Source: Actinomycetes bacterium
Lineage (GTDB): Bacteria > Actinomycetota > Actinomycetes > Actinomycetales > Microbacteriaceae
Assembly: GCA_029779645.1 (NCBI GenBank)
Contig: JAKPAC010000037.1
Span: 26,788 to 90,787 of the forward strand
Direction of reading: 5' to 3'
Length of the DNA stretch: 64,000 bases
Both the position numbers and the translations under genes were made by a program. Below the pieces are notes generated by a model that was not told the DNA's origin, did not search any database, and saw only the letters and a list, made by a program, of their open reading frames with translations. Below are positions 8,656 through 16,755 of this stretch, piece by piece. Position 1 is the first letter of the stretch. Each line of letters begins with the position of its first letter.

Positions 8656-10453
8656 GCCCGTGGGCCTCGGTCGCGCGCGCCTCATGCTGGCGCTGCTCGA
8701 CGCCATGCGAGGGGGCGCCCGCGACGGTGGCCGCGGCATCCGCCGCATCGAGCCCCGCGTCGCGCGCCGCCTCGATCTCGGCGGCGGCGTCGTCGCCGGC
8801 GATCTCGCTCGCGATCATCGCGGCGCCGTCGCCCGCGGCGTCGGTCGCGAGCGCGGCCTCCTGCGCGGCGAGACGCTGTGAGGTCGTCATGGTGGTGAGC
8901 GAGTGGTTGGGCAGGAAGATGATGGCCAGGAAGCTCACCACGGCCATCGGCGCGGCGATCATGAACGCCGACGAGATCGCCTGGGCGTAGATGTCCTCCA
9001 CGATCACGCGCACCGACTCGGGCAGCAGGCTCACCTGGGGGAGCGTGCCGGAGGAGAGCTGCGCGGCGATCTCGGTGCCCTTGTCGCCGAGCTTCGCGAT
9101 CGCCTCGCCGAGCGCCTGCCGGCTCGAGGCGAACAGGCTGCTCGCGCTGAGCGCCAGGACCGCGCCCATCACCGAGACGCCGATCGTGCCGCCGAGGCTG
9201 CGGAAGAACGTGACGCCAGAGCTGGCCACGCCCATCTCCTCGGGCTTCGCGGTGTTCTGCACGATCAGCACGAGGTTCTGCATGGTCATGCCGACGCCGG
9301 CGCCGAGCAGGAACATGTAGACCGAGACGAGGAAGAAGTTCGTGTCGAAGCGGAGGGTCGTCATCATGAACGAGCCGGCGATCATCAGCACGCTGCCCGA
9401 GACGACGTACGGCTTCCAATGGCCGTGCTTGGTGATGAGCTGACCGACGACGATCGAGGTGAGCAGCATGCCGCCGATCATCGGCAGCGTCATCAGGCCC
9501 GCCTCGGCGGGCGTCGCGCCGCGCGCCATCTGCATGTACTGGCTCAGGTAGACCGAGGTGCCGAACATCGCGATGCCGGTGGCGATCGACGCGGTGACCG
9601 AGAGCGTGAAGGTGCGGTTGCGGAAGAGGGTGAGGGGGATGAGCGGCTCGGAGGAGCGGAGCTCGACCAGCACGAACGCGCCGGCGACGAGGAGCCCGCC
9701 GCCCGCCAGCAGCACCGTCTCGAGGCTCCACCACTCGTAGGCGGAGCCGGCGTTGGTCACCCAGATGAGGATGAGCGAGACCGACACCGACAGCAGCACC
9801 ATGCCGAGGTAGTCGATCTTGCGCTTGGTGCGCGGCATCGGCGGGAGGTGGAGGGTGCGATGCAGGATCCAGATCGCGGCGATCGCGAACGGGATGGTGA
9901 CGAAGAAGTTCCAGCGCCAGCCGAACGCGTCGGTGATGACACCGCCCAGCAGGGGGCCTCCGACGGTGCCGAGCGCCATGATCGCGCCGAACAGGCCCAT
10001 GTAGCGGCCGCGCTCGCGCGGGCTGATCACGTCGGCCATCAGGATCTGCCCGAGCGCGGCGAGACCGCCGGCGCCGATGCCCTGGAACGCGCGGAAGGTG
10101 ATCATGGTCGCTGGGTCCTGCGCGAAGCCGGCGACCGCGGTCGCGCCCACGAAGATCACCATGGCGATCTGGATGAGCGTCTTGCGGTTGAACAGGTCGG
10201 CGAGCTTGCCCCAGATCGGGGTCGAGATGGCGGTCGTCAGCAGGGTGGACGTGACCACCCAGGTGAATGCCGACTGGTCGCCGCCGATGTCGTGCACGAT
10301 CACGGGCAGCGACGTCGAGACCACCGTGCCGGCGAGGATCGAGACGAACATGCCGATGAGCAGGCCCGAGATGGTCTTGATCACCTCGCGCGGCGTCATC
10401 GCCGCGGGGGCCTCGGGTGCACTGGGGGTGGGCGGCGCGGATGCAGCTGTCAT
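8630..10453 (-). CDS. DHA2-family (EmrB/QacA) multidrug MFS exporter
   Basis: This 607-residue proton-coupled efflux pump has a length and hydrophobic pattern that fit 14 transmembrane helices. Motif A is seen as GKLADLFNRK after helix 2, and the helix-5 motif C region as LGTVGGPLLGGVITDAFGWRW, both normal for DHA2 exporters. The N-terminal 30 residues are Pro/Ala-rich and cytoplasmic. The C-terminal tail after about residue 520 is Ala/Asp/Glu-rich and ends in a His-rich stretch. The gene is first in a two-gene unit with marR. The start at 10453 is the first ATG before the hydrophobic core. The substrate is not predictable. Confidence 0.9.
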   Translation of the reverse strand: MTAASAPPTPSAPEAPAAMTPREVIKTISGLLIGMFVSILAGTVVSTSLPVIVHDIGGDQSAFTWVVTSTLLTTAISTPIWGKLADLFNRKTLIQIAMVIFVGATAVAGFAQDPATMITFRAFQGIGAGGLAALGQILMADVISPRERGRYMGLFGAIMALGTVGGPLLGGVITDAFGWRWNFFVTIPFAIAAIWILHRTLHLPPMPRTKRKIDYLGMVLLSVSVSLILIWVTNAGSAYEWWSLETVLLAGGGLLVAGAFVLVELRSSEPLIPLTLFRNRTFTLSVTASIATGIAMFGTSVYLSQYMQMARGATPAEAGLMTLPMIGGMLLTSIVVGQLITKHGHWKPYVVSGSVLMIAGSFMMTTLRFDTNFFLVSVYMFLLGAGVGMTMQNLVLIVQNTAKPEEMGVASSGVTFFRSLGGTIGVSVMGAVLALSASSLFASSRQALGEAIAKLGDKGTEIAAQLSSGTLPQVSLLPESVRVIVEDIYAQAISSAFMIAAPMAVVSFLAIIFLPNHSLTTMTTSQRLAAQEAALATDAAGDGAAMIASEIAGDDAAAEIEAARDAGLDAADAAATVAGAPSHGVEQRQHEARATEAHGHEPRAHGR

Positions 10454-10518
10454 TGACGACCTTCACGAATGGTGGGCGCGCACCCGGCCGAGACGGCGCG
10501 TGACGGGCGCAAGAGATT

Positions 10519-10534
10519 GTTGATAAAGGTCAAC
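10519..10534. promoter_or_regulatory. Candidate MarR operator
   Basis: An exact inverted repeat GTTGA-N6-TCAAC lies 65 bases upstream of the efflux-pump ATG. The sequence TATAGT directly next to it (10540-10535 on the minus strand) could be a -10 box. MarR operators are commonly TTGA-type inverted repeats overlapping promoters, so this is the likely self-regulatory site of the marR-pump unit. Confidence 0.55.
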
Positions 10535-10587
10535 TATATGGATGCGAGGGGGCCGGCGTCAAGCAGGGAGGGTCTGTGTTTCGCGCC

Positions 10588-11367
10588 TTACGCGGGCGAG
10601 CCGCCCCCGCCGAGCGCCATCGCGCGGCGGATCTCGCGCTCGTGTGCGGGCGTCAGCGCGTACTCGGGCACCGCGCCGCGCGAGATGAACTCGTGCTCGG
10701 CCACGGCGGCGGCGACCGCGGGCGAGTCGGCTCCGCCGAATCCCGGGTCGATCGGCGGCCTGGCATCGCCGGGCGCCGCGGGGCGGGCGCGGGTCGTGCG
10801 ACGGTGCAGCTCGTCGATCAGCGCATCGGCCATGCCCACAAGCTTGCGGATCTCGACGTCGTCGCGGTCGATCCACACGCTGCGCGGCTCGTCGTCGACG
10901 GGCACGAAGTCCTCGTGCTGCTCCCAGACCACCAGCGTGCGCTCGGCGCCCAGCACGTACTGCTGCCACCACACCTGTCGCAGGTAGTTGCGCGGGATGC
11001 TTCGCCACGGCTTCGTTGTCGTCTTGATCTCGCACAGGTGCACCGCGTCGCCCACGACCGCCAGCCCGTCGGGCGTCGCGAGGTGGCGGGCCTCCTCGCG
11101 GGCGCGGAAGAGCGCCGTCGAGGGGAGGATGCCGTGCGTCGCCGCCACCCAGCGGGCGATCTCCGGCTCGCGTCGGCGCCCGTGCTCGGTGTAGGCGTTT
11201 CCGCTGAACCCGGAGCCGTGCAGCTTCGCGGTGGCGGCGGTCTCGATCGAGCGCGCGGAGGTGAGGCCGGCGACGTCGGTTGCGGTGATCCCGCGCGCTC
11301 GGGCGCGGAGCCACGCCACCCGGTCGGTGGAGTCGGCGACGATGCGCGCGGCGAGTTCGGGTGTCAC
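10588..11367 (-). CDS. YqaJ-type viral recombinase / exonuclease family protein
   Basis: This 259-residue protein has the PD-(D/E)xK nuclease core of the YqaJ/lambda-exonuclease group: GITATDVAGL at the N-terminus, Glu in GRRREPEIARW, Asp in ATPDGLAVVGD and the metal-binding pair in CEIKTTTK, followed by the LRQVWWQQYVLGAE helix. The GTG start is six bases after a TAGGCT box, so the mRNA is probably leaderless. The relatives I know best are phage genes, but there are no other phage genes here. In actinobacteria similar lone genes occur in the chromosome. The likely role is nuclease or recombination-related; the in vivo substrate is unknown. The C-terminal 70 residues lie outside the core. Confidence 0.8.
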   Translation of the reverse strand: MTPELAARIVADSTDRVAWLRARARGITATDVAGLTSARSIETAATAKLHGSGFSGNAYTEHGRRREPEIARWVAATHGILPSTALFRAREEARHLATPDGLAVVGDAVHLCEIKTTTKPWRSIPRNYLRQVWWQQYVLGAERTLVVWEQHEDFVPVDDEPRSVWIDRDDVEIRKLVGMADALIDELHRRTTRARPAAPGDARPPIDPGFGGADSPAVAAAVAEHEFISRGAVPEYALTPAHEREIRRAMALGGGGSPA

Positions 11368-11373
11368 CCTTCG

Positions 11374-11379
11374 AGCCTA
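11374..11379 (-). promoter_or_regulatory. Leaderless -10 box for the YqaJ-type gene
   Basis: TAGGCT on the minus strand, then six bases, then the GTG start at 11367. Confidence 0.55.
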
Positions 11380-11536
11380 ACCGCAGCCACCCCCGGGCGC
11401 GGGGCCGCCACCCCGGCGGCGGGAGGGGGGCGCCGCCCCGTCGCCCCGTCCCCGCTTCCAGCCCGGCCGCCCGCCGCGCCGCGCCGCGCCGCCGCGCCGT
11501 CGCCCGCCCCCGGGGGGGATGCGTGCCGGCACGGAT

Positions 11537-11565
11537 TTTGCGAGGGGAGCGGCATCCATTAGTCT
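11537..11565 (+). promoter_or_regulatory. rplJ-rplL promoter
   Basis: -35 TTTGCG (11537-11542), a 17-base spacer and -10 TAGTCT (11560-11565). Transcription should begin near 11572, leaving a leader of about 220 bases before rplJ. The stretch 11368-11530 upstream is extremely G+C-rich and shows no gene. Confidence 0.6.
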
Positions 11566-11571
11566 TGGGGG

Positions 11572-11794
11572 AGCCAAAGACCGTCGGTCATCGGAATGCG
11601 CGCAAGCGCAATCGATCGAAGCTCTGCACTGCAGGGGCCCACGCAGGTGTGACTGAGATCCTCAGAGCAATCTGATGCCAAGCTCCGTGCGCCTGCGCCG
11701 GAGCTTTTTTCATTGCCAGCCACGATCCCCGAGACCCGGCACTGCGGCCGACGATCCACCACCGTGGAGCGTCTCGAAGACAAAAGGAGTGGCC
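11572..11794 (+). ncRNA. Ribosomal protein L10-type leader RNA
   Basis: The leader between the promoter and rplJ contains several short paired elements and ends in a terminator-like hairpin well before the gene. In bacteria L10, or the L10-L12 complex, binds such leaders and represses its own operon. The arrangement of long leader, internal terminator and rplJ start fits that. I infer the L10-binding element from position; its kink-turn consensus was not verified. Confidence 0.6.
11680..11710 (+). terminator. Attenuator hairpin in the rplJ leader
   Basis: An 8-bp stem AAGCTCCG (11680-11687) / CGGAGCTT (11699-11706) is followed by a T-run reaching 11710. It lies 85 bases upstream of the rplJ ATG and is the only clear T-run terminator in front of a gene here, so it probably works as an attenuator rather than as an upstream gene's terminator. 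Confidence 0.7.
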
Positions 11795-12310
11795 ATGGCA
11801 CGGAAGGATGCTGCGGTTGCCGAGCTCACGAAGAATTTCGAGGACTCGACTGCCGTTCTGCTGACCGAGTACCGCGGACTCACGGTTGCGGAGCTCAAGG
11901 AGCTGCGCAAGTCCATTCGTGACGACGCAAACTACGCCGTGGTGAAGAACACGCTGACCAAGATTGCCGCCGAGAAGGCTGGCATCACGGGGCTGGACGA
12001 CGAGCTTGCGGGCCCGTCTGCCATCGCCTTCGTGCACGGTGACCCCGTCGCCGTCGCAAAGGGTCTGCGCGCCTTCGCCAAGGCACACCCTCTTCTCGTG
12101 ATCAAGGGCGGCTACTTCGATGGCGCCGCGCTGACCGCTGCAGAGGTGGGCAAGCTCGCTGACCTCGAGAGCCGTGAAGTCCTGCTGGCGAAGCTCGCCG
12201 GCGCGATGAAGGCCTCGCTGTTCGGAGCCGCCTACCTGTTCACCGCACCGCTCTCGAAGACCGTTCGCACGGTCGAGGCACTGCGCGAGAAGCAGGAATC
12301 CGCAGCCTAG
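11795..12310 (+). CDS. rplJ: 50S ribosomal protein L10
   Basis: This 171-residue protein forms the base of the ribosomal stalk that binds L7/L12 dimers and recruits translation factors. Typical features are the N-terminal rRNA-binding part with [15 protein letters not shown] and YAVVKNTL, and the C-terminal helix around [19 protein letters not shown], where L7/L12 dimers attach. The start is the ATG at 11795, preceded by AAAGGAG. An in-frame upstream extension to 11675 has no ribosome site and crosses the attenuator. Codon use is slightly less biased than in neighbours (some GCA, GTT and CTT), as expected for a highly expressed gene. A 94-base gap leads to rplL. Confidence 0.97.
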   Translation: MARKDAAVAELTKNFEDSTAVLLTEYRGLTVAELKELRKSIRDDANYAVVKNTLTKIAAEKAGITGLDDELAGPSAIAFVHGDPVAVAKGLRAFAKAHPLLVIKGGYFDGAALTAAEVGKLADLESREVLLAKLAGAMKASLFGAAYLFTAPLSKTVRTVEALREKQESAA

Positions 12311-12404
12311 GCTCACGCCTCGGGCTCGGTGAAAACCACACAAACCTTCATGTCGACCAGGCCGCGCAGCGGCCGAATCGACACACCAATCAAGGAGAAA
12401 CATC

Positions 12405-12791
12405 ATGGCAAAGCTCACCACTGAGGAGCTGCTCAACGCGTTCAAGGAGCTCACCCTCATCGAGCTCAGCGAGTTCGTCAAGGCGTTCGAGGAGACCTTC
12501 GAGGTCACCGCTGCTGCTCCGGTCGCCGTTGCCGGCCCCGCCGCCGCCGGTGGCGCCGCCGCTGAAGAGGTCGAGGAGCAGTCGTCGTTCGACGTCGTGC
12601 TCGAGTCGGCCGGCGAGAAGAAGATCCAGGTCATCAAGGTCGTGCGCGAGCTGACCAGCCTGGGCCTCGGCGAGGCGAAGGCTGTCGTCGACGGCGCCCC
12701 CAAGGCTGTGCTCGAGGGCGCAACCAAGGAGGCCGCCGACAAGGCGAAGGCCGCGCTCGAAGAGGCCGGCGCGACCGTCACCCTCAAGTAG
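12405..12791 (+). CDS. rplL: 50S ribosomal protein L7/L12
   Basis: This 128-residue stalk protein interacts with elongation and initiation factors. It has the N-terminal dimerisation domain ([22 protein letters not shown]), an Ala/Pro/Gly hinge rich in AAAP repeats, and the C-terminal domain with [24 protein letters not shown], which is the factor-binding helix. AAGGAG lies eight bases before the ATG. The gene ends 31 bases before a 16-bp perfect terminator, which closes the operon. Confidence 0.98.
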   Translation: MAKLTTEELLNAFKELTLIELSEFVKAFEETFEVTAAAPVAVAGPAAAGGAAAEEVEEQSSFDVVLESAGEKKIQVIKVVRELTSLGLGEAKAVVDGAPKAVLEGATKEAADKAKAALEEAGATVTLK

Positions 12792-12822
12792 TCGCCGCGC
12801 CGTCACGGCGCATGACTGCTGC

Positions 12823-12858
12823 AAAGAGCCCCGGATGCTTCGGCATCCGGGGCTCTTT
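12823..12858 (+). terminator. rplJL operon terminator
   Basis: A 16-bp perfect stem (AAAGAGCCCCGGATGC and its complement) is capped by a TTCG tetraloop and ends in TTT. It is a textbook intrinsic terminator and, having A-tracts on the other side, could work on both strands. Confidence 0.92.
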
Positions 12859-12936
12859 CGTGTGCGGGGAGCGCGCGGTTCGCGGATCGTGGCGCGCGGG
12901 AGGGCCTTCGCGGCGCTACGGTCGGGCTCGAGGCTG

Positions 12937-12983
12937 TTGCGGAGTGTGCGGGCCCGGCCTACGGTGACCTTGGAAGCGGTTCC
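12937..12983 (+). promoter_or_regulatory. Promoter and LacI-type operator of the alpha-glucoside importer
   Basis: -35 TTGCGG (12937-12942), 17 bases, -10 TACGGT (12960-12965), then a near-palindrome GGAAGCGGTTCC (12972-12983) right over the expected start of transcription. LacI/GalR regulators of sugar operons in actinobacteria bind such GGAA-N4-TTCC-like sites. No regulator gene is adjacent, so a distant LacI protein is likely. Confidence 0.55.
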
Positions 12984-13045
12984 TCACCGCGCACATGCGC
13001 CGGGGCGCCGTAGCACGCCAAGAACATCCTTCAAAGGAGGAACGC

Positions 13046-14356
13046 ATGGCTCATCGCAGACGTCAACGTGTCGTCTTCTCACTCGCGGCGATCGCCGCCA
13101 CCGGACTTGTGGTCTCGGGCTGCGCGGGCGGCGGCGGAGGCGGCGGTTCCTCGAGCGCGCCGAGCGGCGAGTTCGCCGGCCAGACGCTGAACGTCGTCGC
13201 GGCCTGGTCGGGCGCCGAGCAGAAGAACTTCGAGCTCGTCCTGAAGAAGTTCGAGGACGACACCGGCGCAAAGGTCAACTACACGAGCTTCGGCGACAAC
13301 GGCCCCACCTACATCCAGGGGCAGCTCGAGGGCGGCACCCCGCCCAACATCGCGCTCACCGGGCAGCCGGCGCTGCTGCAGTCGCTCGCCGCGCAGGGCG
13401 ATCTGATCCCCGTCAGCGACGAGGTCAAGAAGGTCGTCGAGGCGAACTACTCGCAGAGCTGGATCGACCTCGGCTCGGCCGACGATCAGCTCTACGGCGT
13501 CTGGTTCAAGGCATCGAACAAGTCGACGATGTGGTACAACTCCGACATCTACGACGAGGCGGGCGCCACCGTCCCGAGTGACTGGGACGGCTTCATGGAG
13601 CAGCTGCAGCTCGTGCAGGACTCGGGCTTCTCGGGCATCTCCGTCGGGGCCGACGTGGGCTGGCCGCTCACCGACTGGTTCGAGAACGTCTACCTGCGCA
13701 CCGCGGGCGGCGAGATGTACGACAAGCTCACCAATCACGAGATCCCCTGGACCGACCCGTCGGTCACCCGGGCGCTCGACGTGATGGCACAGCTGTGGAG
13801 CAGCGACGTGCTGCAGCCGGGCGGCGCGCAGCGCAGCTTCGGCGACGCCGTCACCGAGGTCTTCGGCGCCGACCCGAAGGCGGGCACCGTCTACGAGGGC
13901 GACTTCGTGGCGGGCGTGATCACCACCGACGGCAACTCGGTGGTCGGCGAGAACGCGCTGTTCTACGACTTCCCCGCGATCGACGGCTCGGCCCCGGCCG
14001 TGGTCGGCGGCGGCGACGTCGCCATCGCGTTCGTCGACGACGCGGCCACCATGGCGCTCATGAAGTACCTGGCCTCGCCCGAGTCGGCCGAGATCTGGAT
14101 CCCCGAGGGCGGCCTGACCTCGCCGAACAAGGCCGTGGATTCCTCGGTGTACCCCGACGCGATCTCGCGCCAGATCGCCGAGGCGCTCACTAGCGCCGAG
14201 ACGTTCCGCTTCGACATGTCTGACCTGACGCCCAGCGCGTTCGGCGGTACGCCGGGGCAGGGCTTCTGGCAGGAGATGATCTCGTTCTACGAGAACCCGA
14301 GCGACGTCGCGGGCACGCAGCAGCGGCTCGAGGCGGCAGCGGCGGCGGCCTACTAG
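13046..14356 (+). CDS. Alpha-glucoside-type ABC importer binding lipoprotein
   Basis: This 436-residue carbohydrate-binding lipoprotein is of the CUT1 (SBP_bac_1, AglE/MalE-like) group. It has a basic n-region (HRRRQR), a hydrophobic helix and lipobox VSGC, then a poly-Gly linker. The binding domain includes LNVVAAWSGAEQKNFE, the TPPNIALTGQPALLQ segment and the typical C-terminal AAVAxYL-like region. The start is the ATG at 13046 with AAAGGAGG seven bases upstream. An in-frame GTG at 12995 has no site. It is the first gene of a three-gene operon with two permeases. No ATPase follows, so a shared MsmK/MsiK-type ATPase elsewhere is expected. Substrate class (alpha-glucosides) is inferred from similarity of the set to AglEFG. 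Confidence 0.88.
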   Translation: MAHRRRQRVVFSLAAIAATGLVVSGCAGGGGGGGSSSAPSGEFAGQTLNVVAAWSGAEQKNFELVLKKFEDDTGAKVNYTSFGDNGPTYIQGQLEGGTPPNIALTGQPALLQSLAAQGDLIPVSDEVKKVVEANYSQSWIDLGSADDQLYGVWFKASNKSTMWYNSDIYDEAGATVPSDWDGFMEQLQLVQDSGFSGISVGADVGWPLTDWFENVYLRTAGGEMYDKLTNHEIPWTDPSVTRALDVMAQLWSSDVLQPGGAQRSFGDAVTEVFGADPKAGTVYEGDFVAGVITTDGNSVVGENALFYDFPAIDGSAPAVVGGGDVAIAFVDDAATMALMKYLASPESAEIWIPEGGLTSPNKAVDSSVYPDAISRQIAEALTSAETFRFDMSDLTPSAFGGTPGQGFWQEMISFYENPSDVAGTQQRLEAAAAAAY

Positions 14357-14366
14357 GCCGACGCAC

Positions 14367-14403
14367 CTCGCGCGTGCGGCCCCACGCGGGCCGCACGCGC
14401 GAG
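14367..14403 (+). other. Strong hairpin between binding protein and permease genes
   Basis: A perfect 15-bp inverted repeat (14367-14381 with 14389-14403) with a seven-base loop and no T-run. Such structures after binding-protein genes protect the upstream message and lower permease expression, giving binding protein in excess. Confidence 0.6.
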
Positions 14404-14429
14404 CACACAAGAAGCATGAGGTGCACTGC

Positions 14430-15794
14430 GTGACCGATACGGCCACCGCGAGAACCACGCCGTCGCCGGGGAGGCGAGCCACGGCCCCCTCCCCGGGCAG
14501 GGCCCGCCTGCGCCGCGGCGCGATCATCGCGTCATTCCTGCTCCCCGCGCTCGTCGTGCTGGGGGCGCTTGTCGTGTACCCCATCGTGTTCACGGTCATC
14601 CGGTCGTTCTACGACCAGGGCGGGCAGAACTTCGCCGGCTGGGACAACTACGTCACGATGTTCACGAACGACACGACGTTCACCGCCATCCGCAACAACA
14701 TCATGTGGGTCATCGTGGCGCCCGCATCGTGCACGATTCTCGGCCTGATCTTCGCGGTGCTGCTCGAGAAGCTCAGGTGGAAGACCGCCTTCAAGCTCAT
14801 CATCTTCATGCCGATGGCGATCTCGATGCTCGCGGCCGGCGTGATCTTCCGGGGCATGTTCCAGGAGAGCCCGAACCTCGGCGTCGTGAACGCGGCCCTC
14901 GTCGGGATCAACAACATCTTCTCGGACTCGGCCGACTACCCGGGCGCGAGGCCGCGCGACGGATTCGGCATCGTCGAGGACCGAGGCGTGATCGCGAGCG
15001 CCGATACGATCGCGCCCGGCGGCACCCAGGACTTCCCGCTCACCGGCATCCGCGCCACGAGCCTGCCCGACGACGCGGCGCAGGCGATCCCGGCCGCGAA
15101 CGCGAGCGACACGCAGATCACCGGCACCGTGTTCCTCGACGTGCTCCGCGGCGGCGGCGGCACCGACGGCGAGATCGAGCCGGGCAAGCGCGGGCTTCCA
15201 GGCATCCGCGTCGACGCAGTGGCCGCCGACGGCTCGATCCACGGCTACGCGACCACCGGCGCCGGAGGCGACTTCGTCATCGACGGGCTCGCGGTCGGTG
15301 CGCAGTACACCGTCGCGCTGCCGGCATCGAACTTCGACGAGGGCTTCCAGGGCGTCTCGTGGCTGAGCGCGTCATTCATCAACGGCGTCGTGATCCTCTC
15401 GTACATCTGGATCTGGGCCGGCTTCGCGATGGTGATGATCGCCTCCGGGCTCTCGGCGATGGACCGCTCCCTCCAGGAGGCCTCCCGCATCGACGGCGCG
15501 AACGAGTGGCAGGTGTTCACGCGGATCACCGCGCCGCTGCTCTCACCGGTGCTGATCGTGGTGTTCGTGACCCTGATCATCAACGTGCTGAAGATCTTCG
15601 ACCTCGTCTACGTCATCCCGCCTGGCGCGTCCAAGCCCGCGGCGAACGTGATCGCGGTCGAGATGTGGACGGTGTCGTTCGGCGGCGGCGCCAACCAGGG
15701 GCTCGGCTCGGCGCTCGCGATCCTGCTGCTCGTGCTCGTGCTGCCCTCGATGATCATCAACGTCCGCCGATTCCGTGAGGACCGCAGCCGATGA
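14430..15794 (+). CDS. ABC sugar permease (MalF/AglF-like) with extracytoplasmic insertion
   Basis: This 454-residue permease is of the CUT1 type. Transmembrane segments run from about residue 32, and the EAA loop (LQEASRIDGANEWQVF) near residue 350 contacts the ATPase. Between the third and fourth helix (about residues 165-312) there is a hydrophilic insertion of roughly 150 residues. Its second half (ITGTVFLDVL, GLPGIRVDAVAADG, GGDFVIDGLAVGAQYTVALP) looks like an SdrD-B/carboxypeptidase-regulatory beta-sandwich of the kind seen in surface proteins. E. coli MalF has its P2 loop at the same place, but ordinary UgpA/AglF proteins (about 300 residues) lack any insertion. I chose GTG 14430, with GAGG nine bases upstream, over GTG 14421, which has no site. 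Confidence 0.88.
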   Translation: MTDTATARTTPSPGRRATAPSPGRARLRRGAIIASFLLPALVVLGALVVYPIVFTVIRSFYDQGGQNFAGWDNYVTMFTNDTTFTAIRNNIMWVIVAPASCTILGLIFAVLLEKLRWKTAFKLIIFMPMAISMLAAGVIFRGMFQESPNLGVVNAALVGINNIFSDSADYPGARPRDGFGIVEDRGVIASADTIAPGGTQDFPLTGIRATSLPDDAAQAIPAANASDTQITGTVFLDVLRGGGGTDGEIEPGKRGLPGIRVDAVAADGSIHGYATTGAGGDFVIDGLAVGAQYTVALPASNFDEGFQGVSWLSASFINGVVILSYIWIWAGFAMVMIASGLSAMDRSLQEASRIDGANEWQVFTRITAPLLSPVLIVVFVTLIINVLKIFDLVYVIPPGASKPAANVIAVEMWTVSFGGGANQGLGSALAILLLVLVLPSMIINVRRFREDRSR

Positions 15795-16669
15795 GCGATC
15801 TCACCCTCGTGCGCCCCAAGAAGACCGTCGCGCAGCGGATCCTCGGCGTCTTCAGCTCCAGCATCGTCAACATCGTGCTGCTCATCGTCGCGGTCTTCTG
15901 GCTGGTGCCCACCGTCGGCCTGTTCATCACCTCGCTGCGCACCGCCGGCGACATCGCGGCGACCGGCTGGTGGACGGTGTTCACCGCGCCGGCGCAGCTC
16001 ACGGTCGAGAATTACACGAACCTGCTGTCGAACACGACGATCACCGGCTCGTTCCTGAACACCATCGTGATCGCGGTGCCCACCACGATCCTCGTCGTGA
16101 TGATCGGCGCGATCGCCGCGTACGGCTTCGCGTTCCTGCAGTTTCCGGGTCGCGACTGGCTGCTGATCGTCGTGATCATCCTGCTCGCGGTGCCGCTGCA
16201 GGTCGCCCTGATCCCGCTCGCCCGGCTGTTCGGGGCGATCGGCATCTTCGGCAGCGTGCTCGGCGTCATCCTCTTCCACACCGCGTTCGGGCTGCCGTTC
16301 GCGATCTTCCTGCTGCGCAACTTCTTCACGCAGGTGCCGACCGAGCTGCTCGAGGCCGCCCGCATCGACGGCGCCGGCGACTGGCGGATCTTCTTCCGGG
16401 TCATCCTGCCGCTGGGCCTGCCGGCGATCGCCTCGCTCGCGATCTTCCAGTTCCTGTGGACGTGGAACGATATGCTCGTCGCCCTCATCTTCACGAACTC
16501 CGAATCGCAGCCGCTGACGGTCGCGATCCAGTCCCAGCTGCGGCAGTACGGCGCGAACCTCGACGTGCTCTCGACGGGCGCCTTCGTGTCGATGATCGTG
16601 CCGCTGATCGTCTTCTTCGCGTTCCAGCGCTACTTCGTGCAGGCGCTGCTGGCGGGATCGCAGAAGTAG
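15791..16669 (+). CDS. ABC sugar permease (MalG/AglG-like)
   Basis: This 292-residue partner permease has about six transmembrane segments and the EAA motif LLEAARIDGAGDWRIFFRVILP near residue 190. The start overlaps the upstream stop as ATGA. It completes the binding protein-permease-permease set. No ATPase, hydrolase or regulator follows in the operon. After its stop there is a short run of three GGGGGTC repeats (16678-16700) and then the converging DUF305 gene. Confidence 0.92.
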   Translation: MSDLTLVRPKKTVAQRILGVFSSSIVNIVLLIVAVFWLVPTVGLFITSLRTAGDIAATGWWTVFTAPAQLTVENYTNLLSNTTITGSFLNTIVIAVPTTILVVMIGAIAAYGFAFLQFPGRDWLLIVVIILLAVPLQVALIPLARLFGAIGIFGSVLGVILFHTAFGLPFAIFLLRNFFTQVPTELLEAARIDGAGDWRIFFRVILPLGLPAIASLAIFQFLWTWNDMLVALIFTNSESQPLTVAIQSQLRQYGANLDVLSTGAFVSMIVPLIVFFAFQRYFVQALLAGSQK

Positions 16670-16755
16670 CCCAGCTCGGGGGTCGGGGGTCGGGGGTCGG
16701 GGGGTGCGCCGCGGCGCTCCGCAGCGACGAGCGATGTGGATGCCGCGGCCGACGC

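Noticed and set aside
10588..11367. Prophage remnant suggested by the YqaJ-type gene
   Set aside because: No integrase, structural gene, att repeat or composition change around it, and it has the same leaderless promoter as chromosomal genes.
16678..16705. Three GGGGGTC heptamers as kin of the GAGCCCC tract
   Set aside because: Different unit, too short, and probably simple G-rich slippage.
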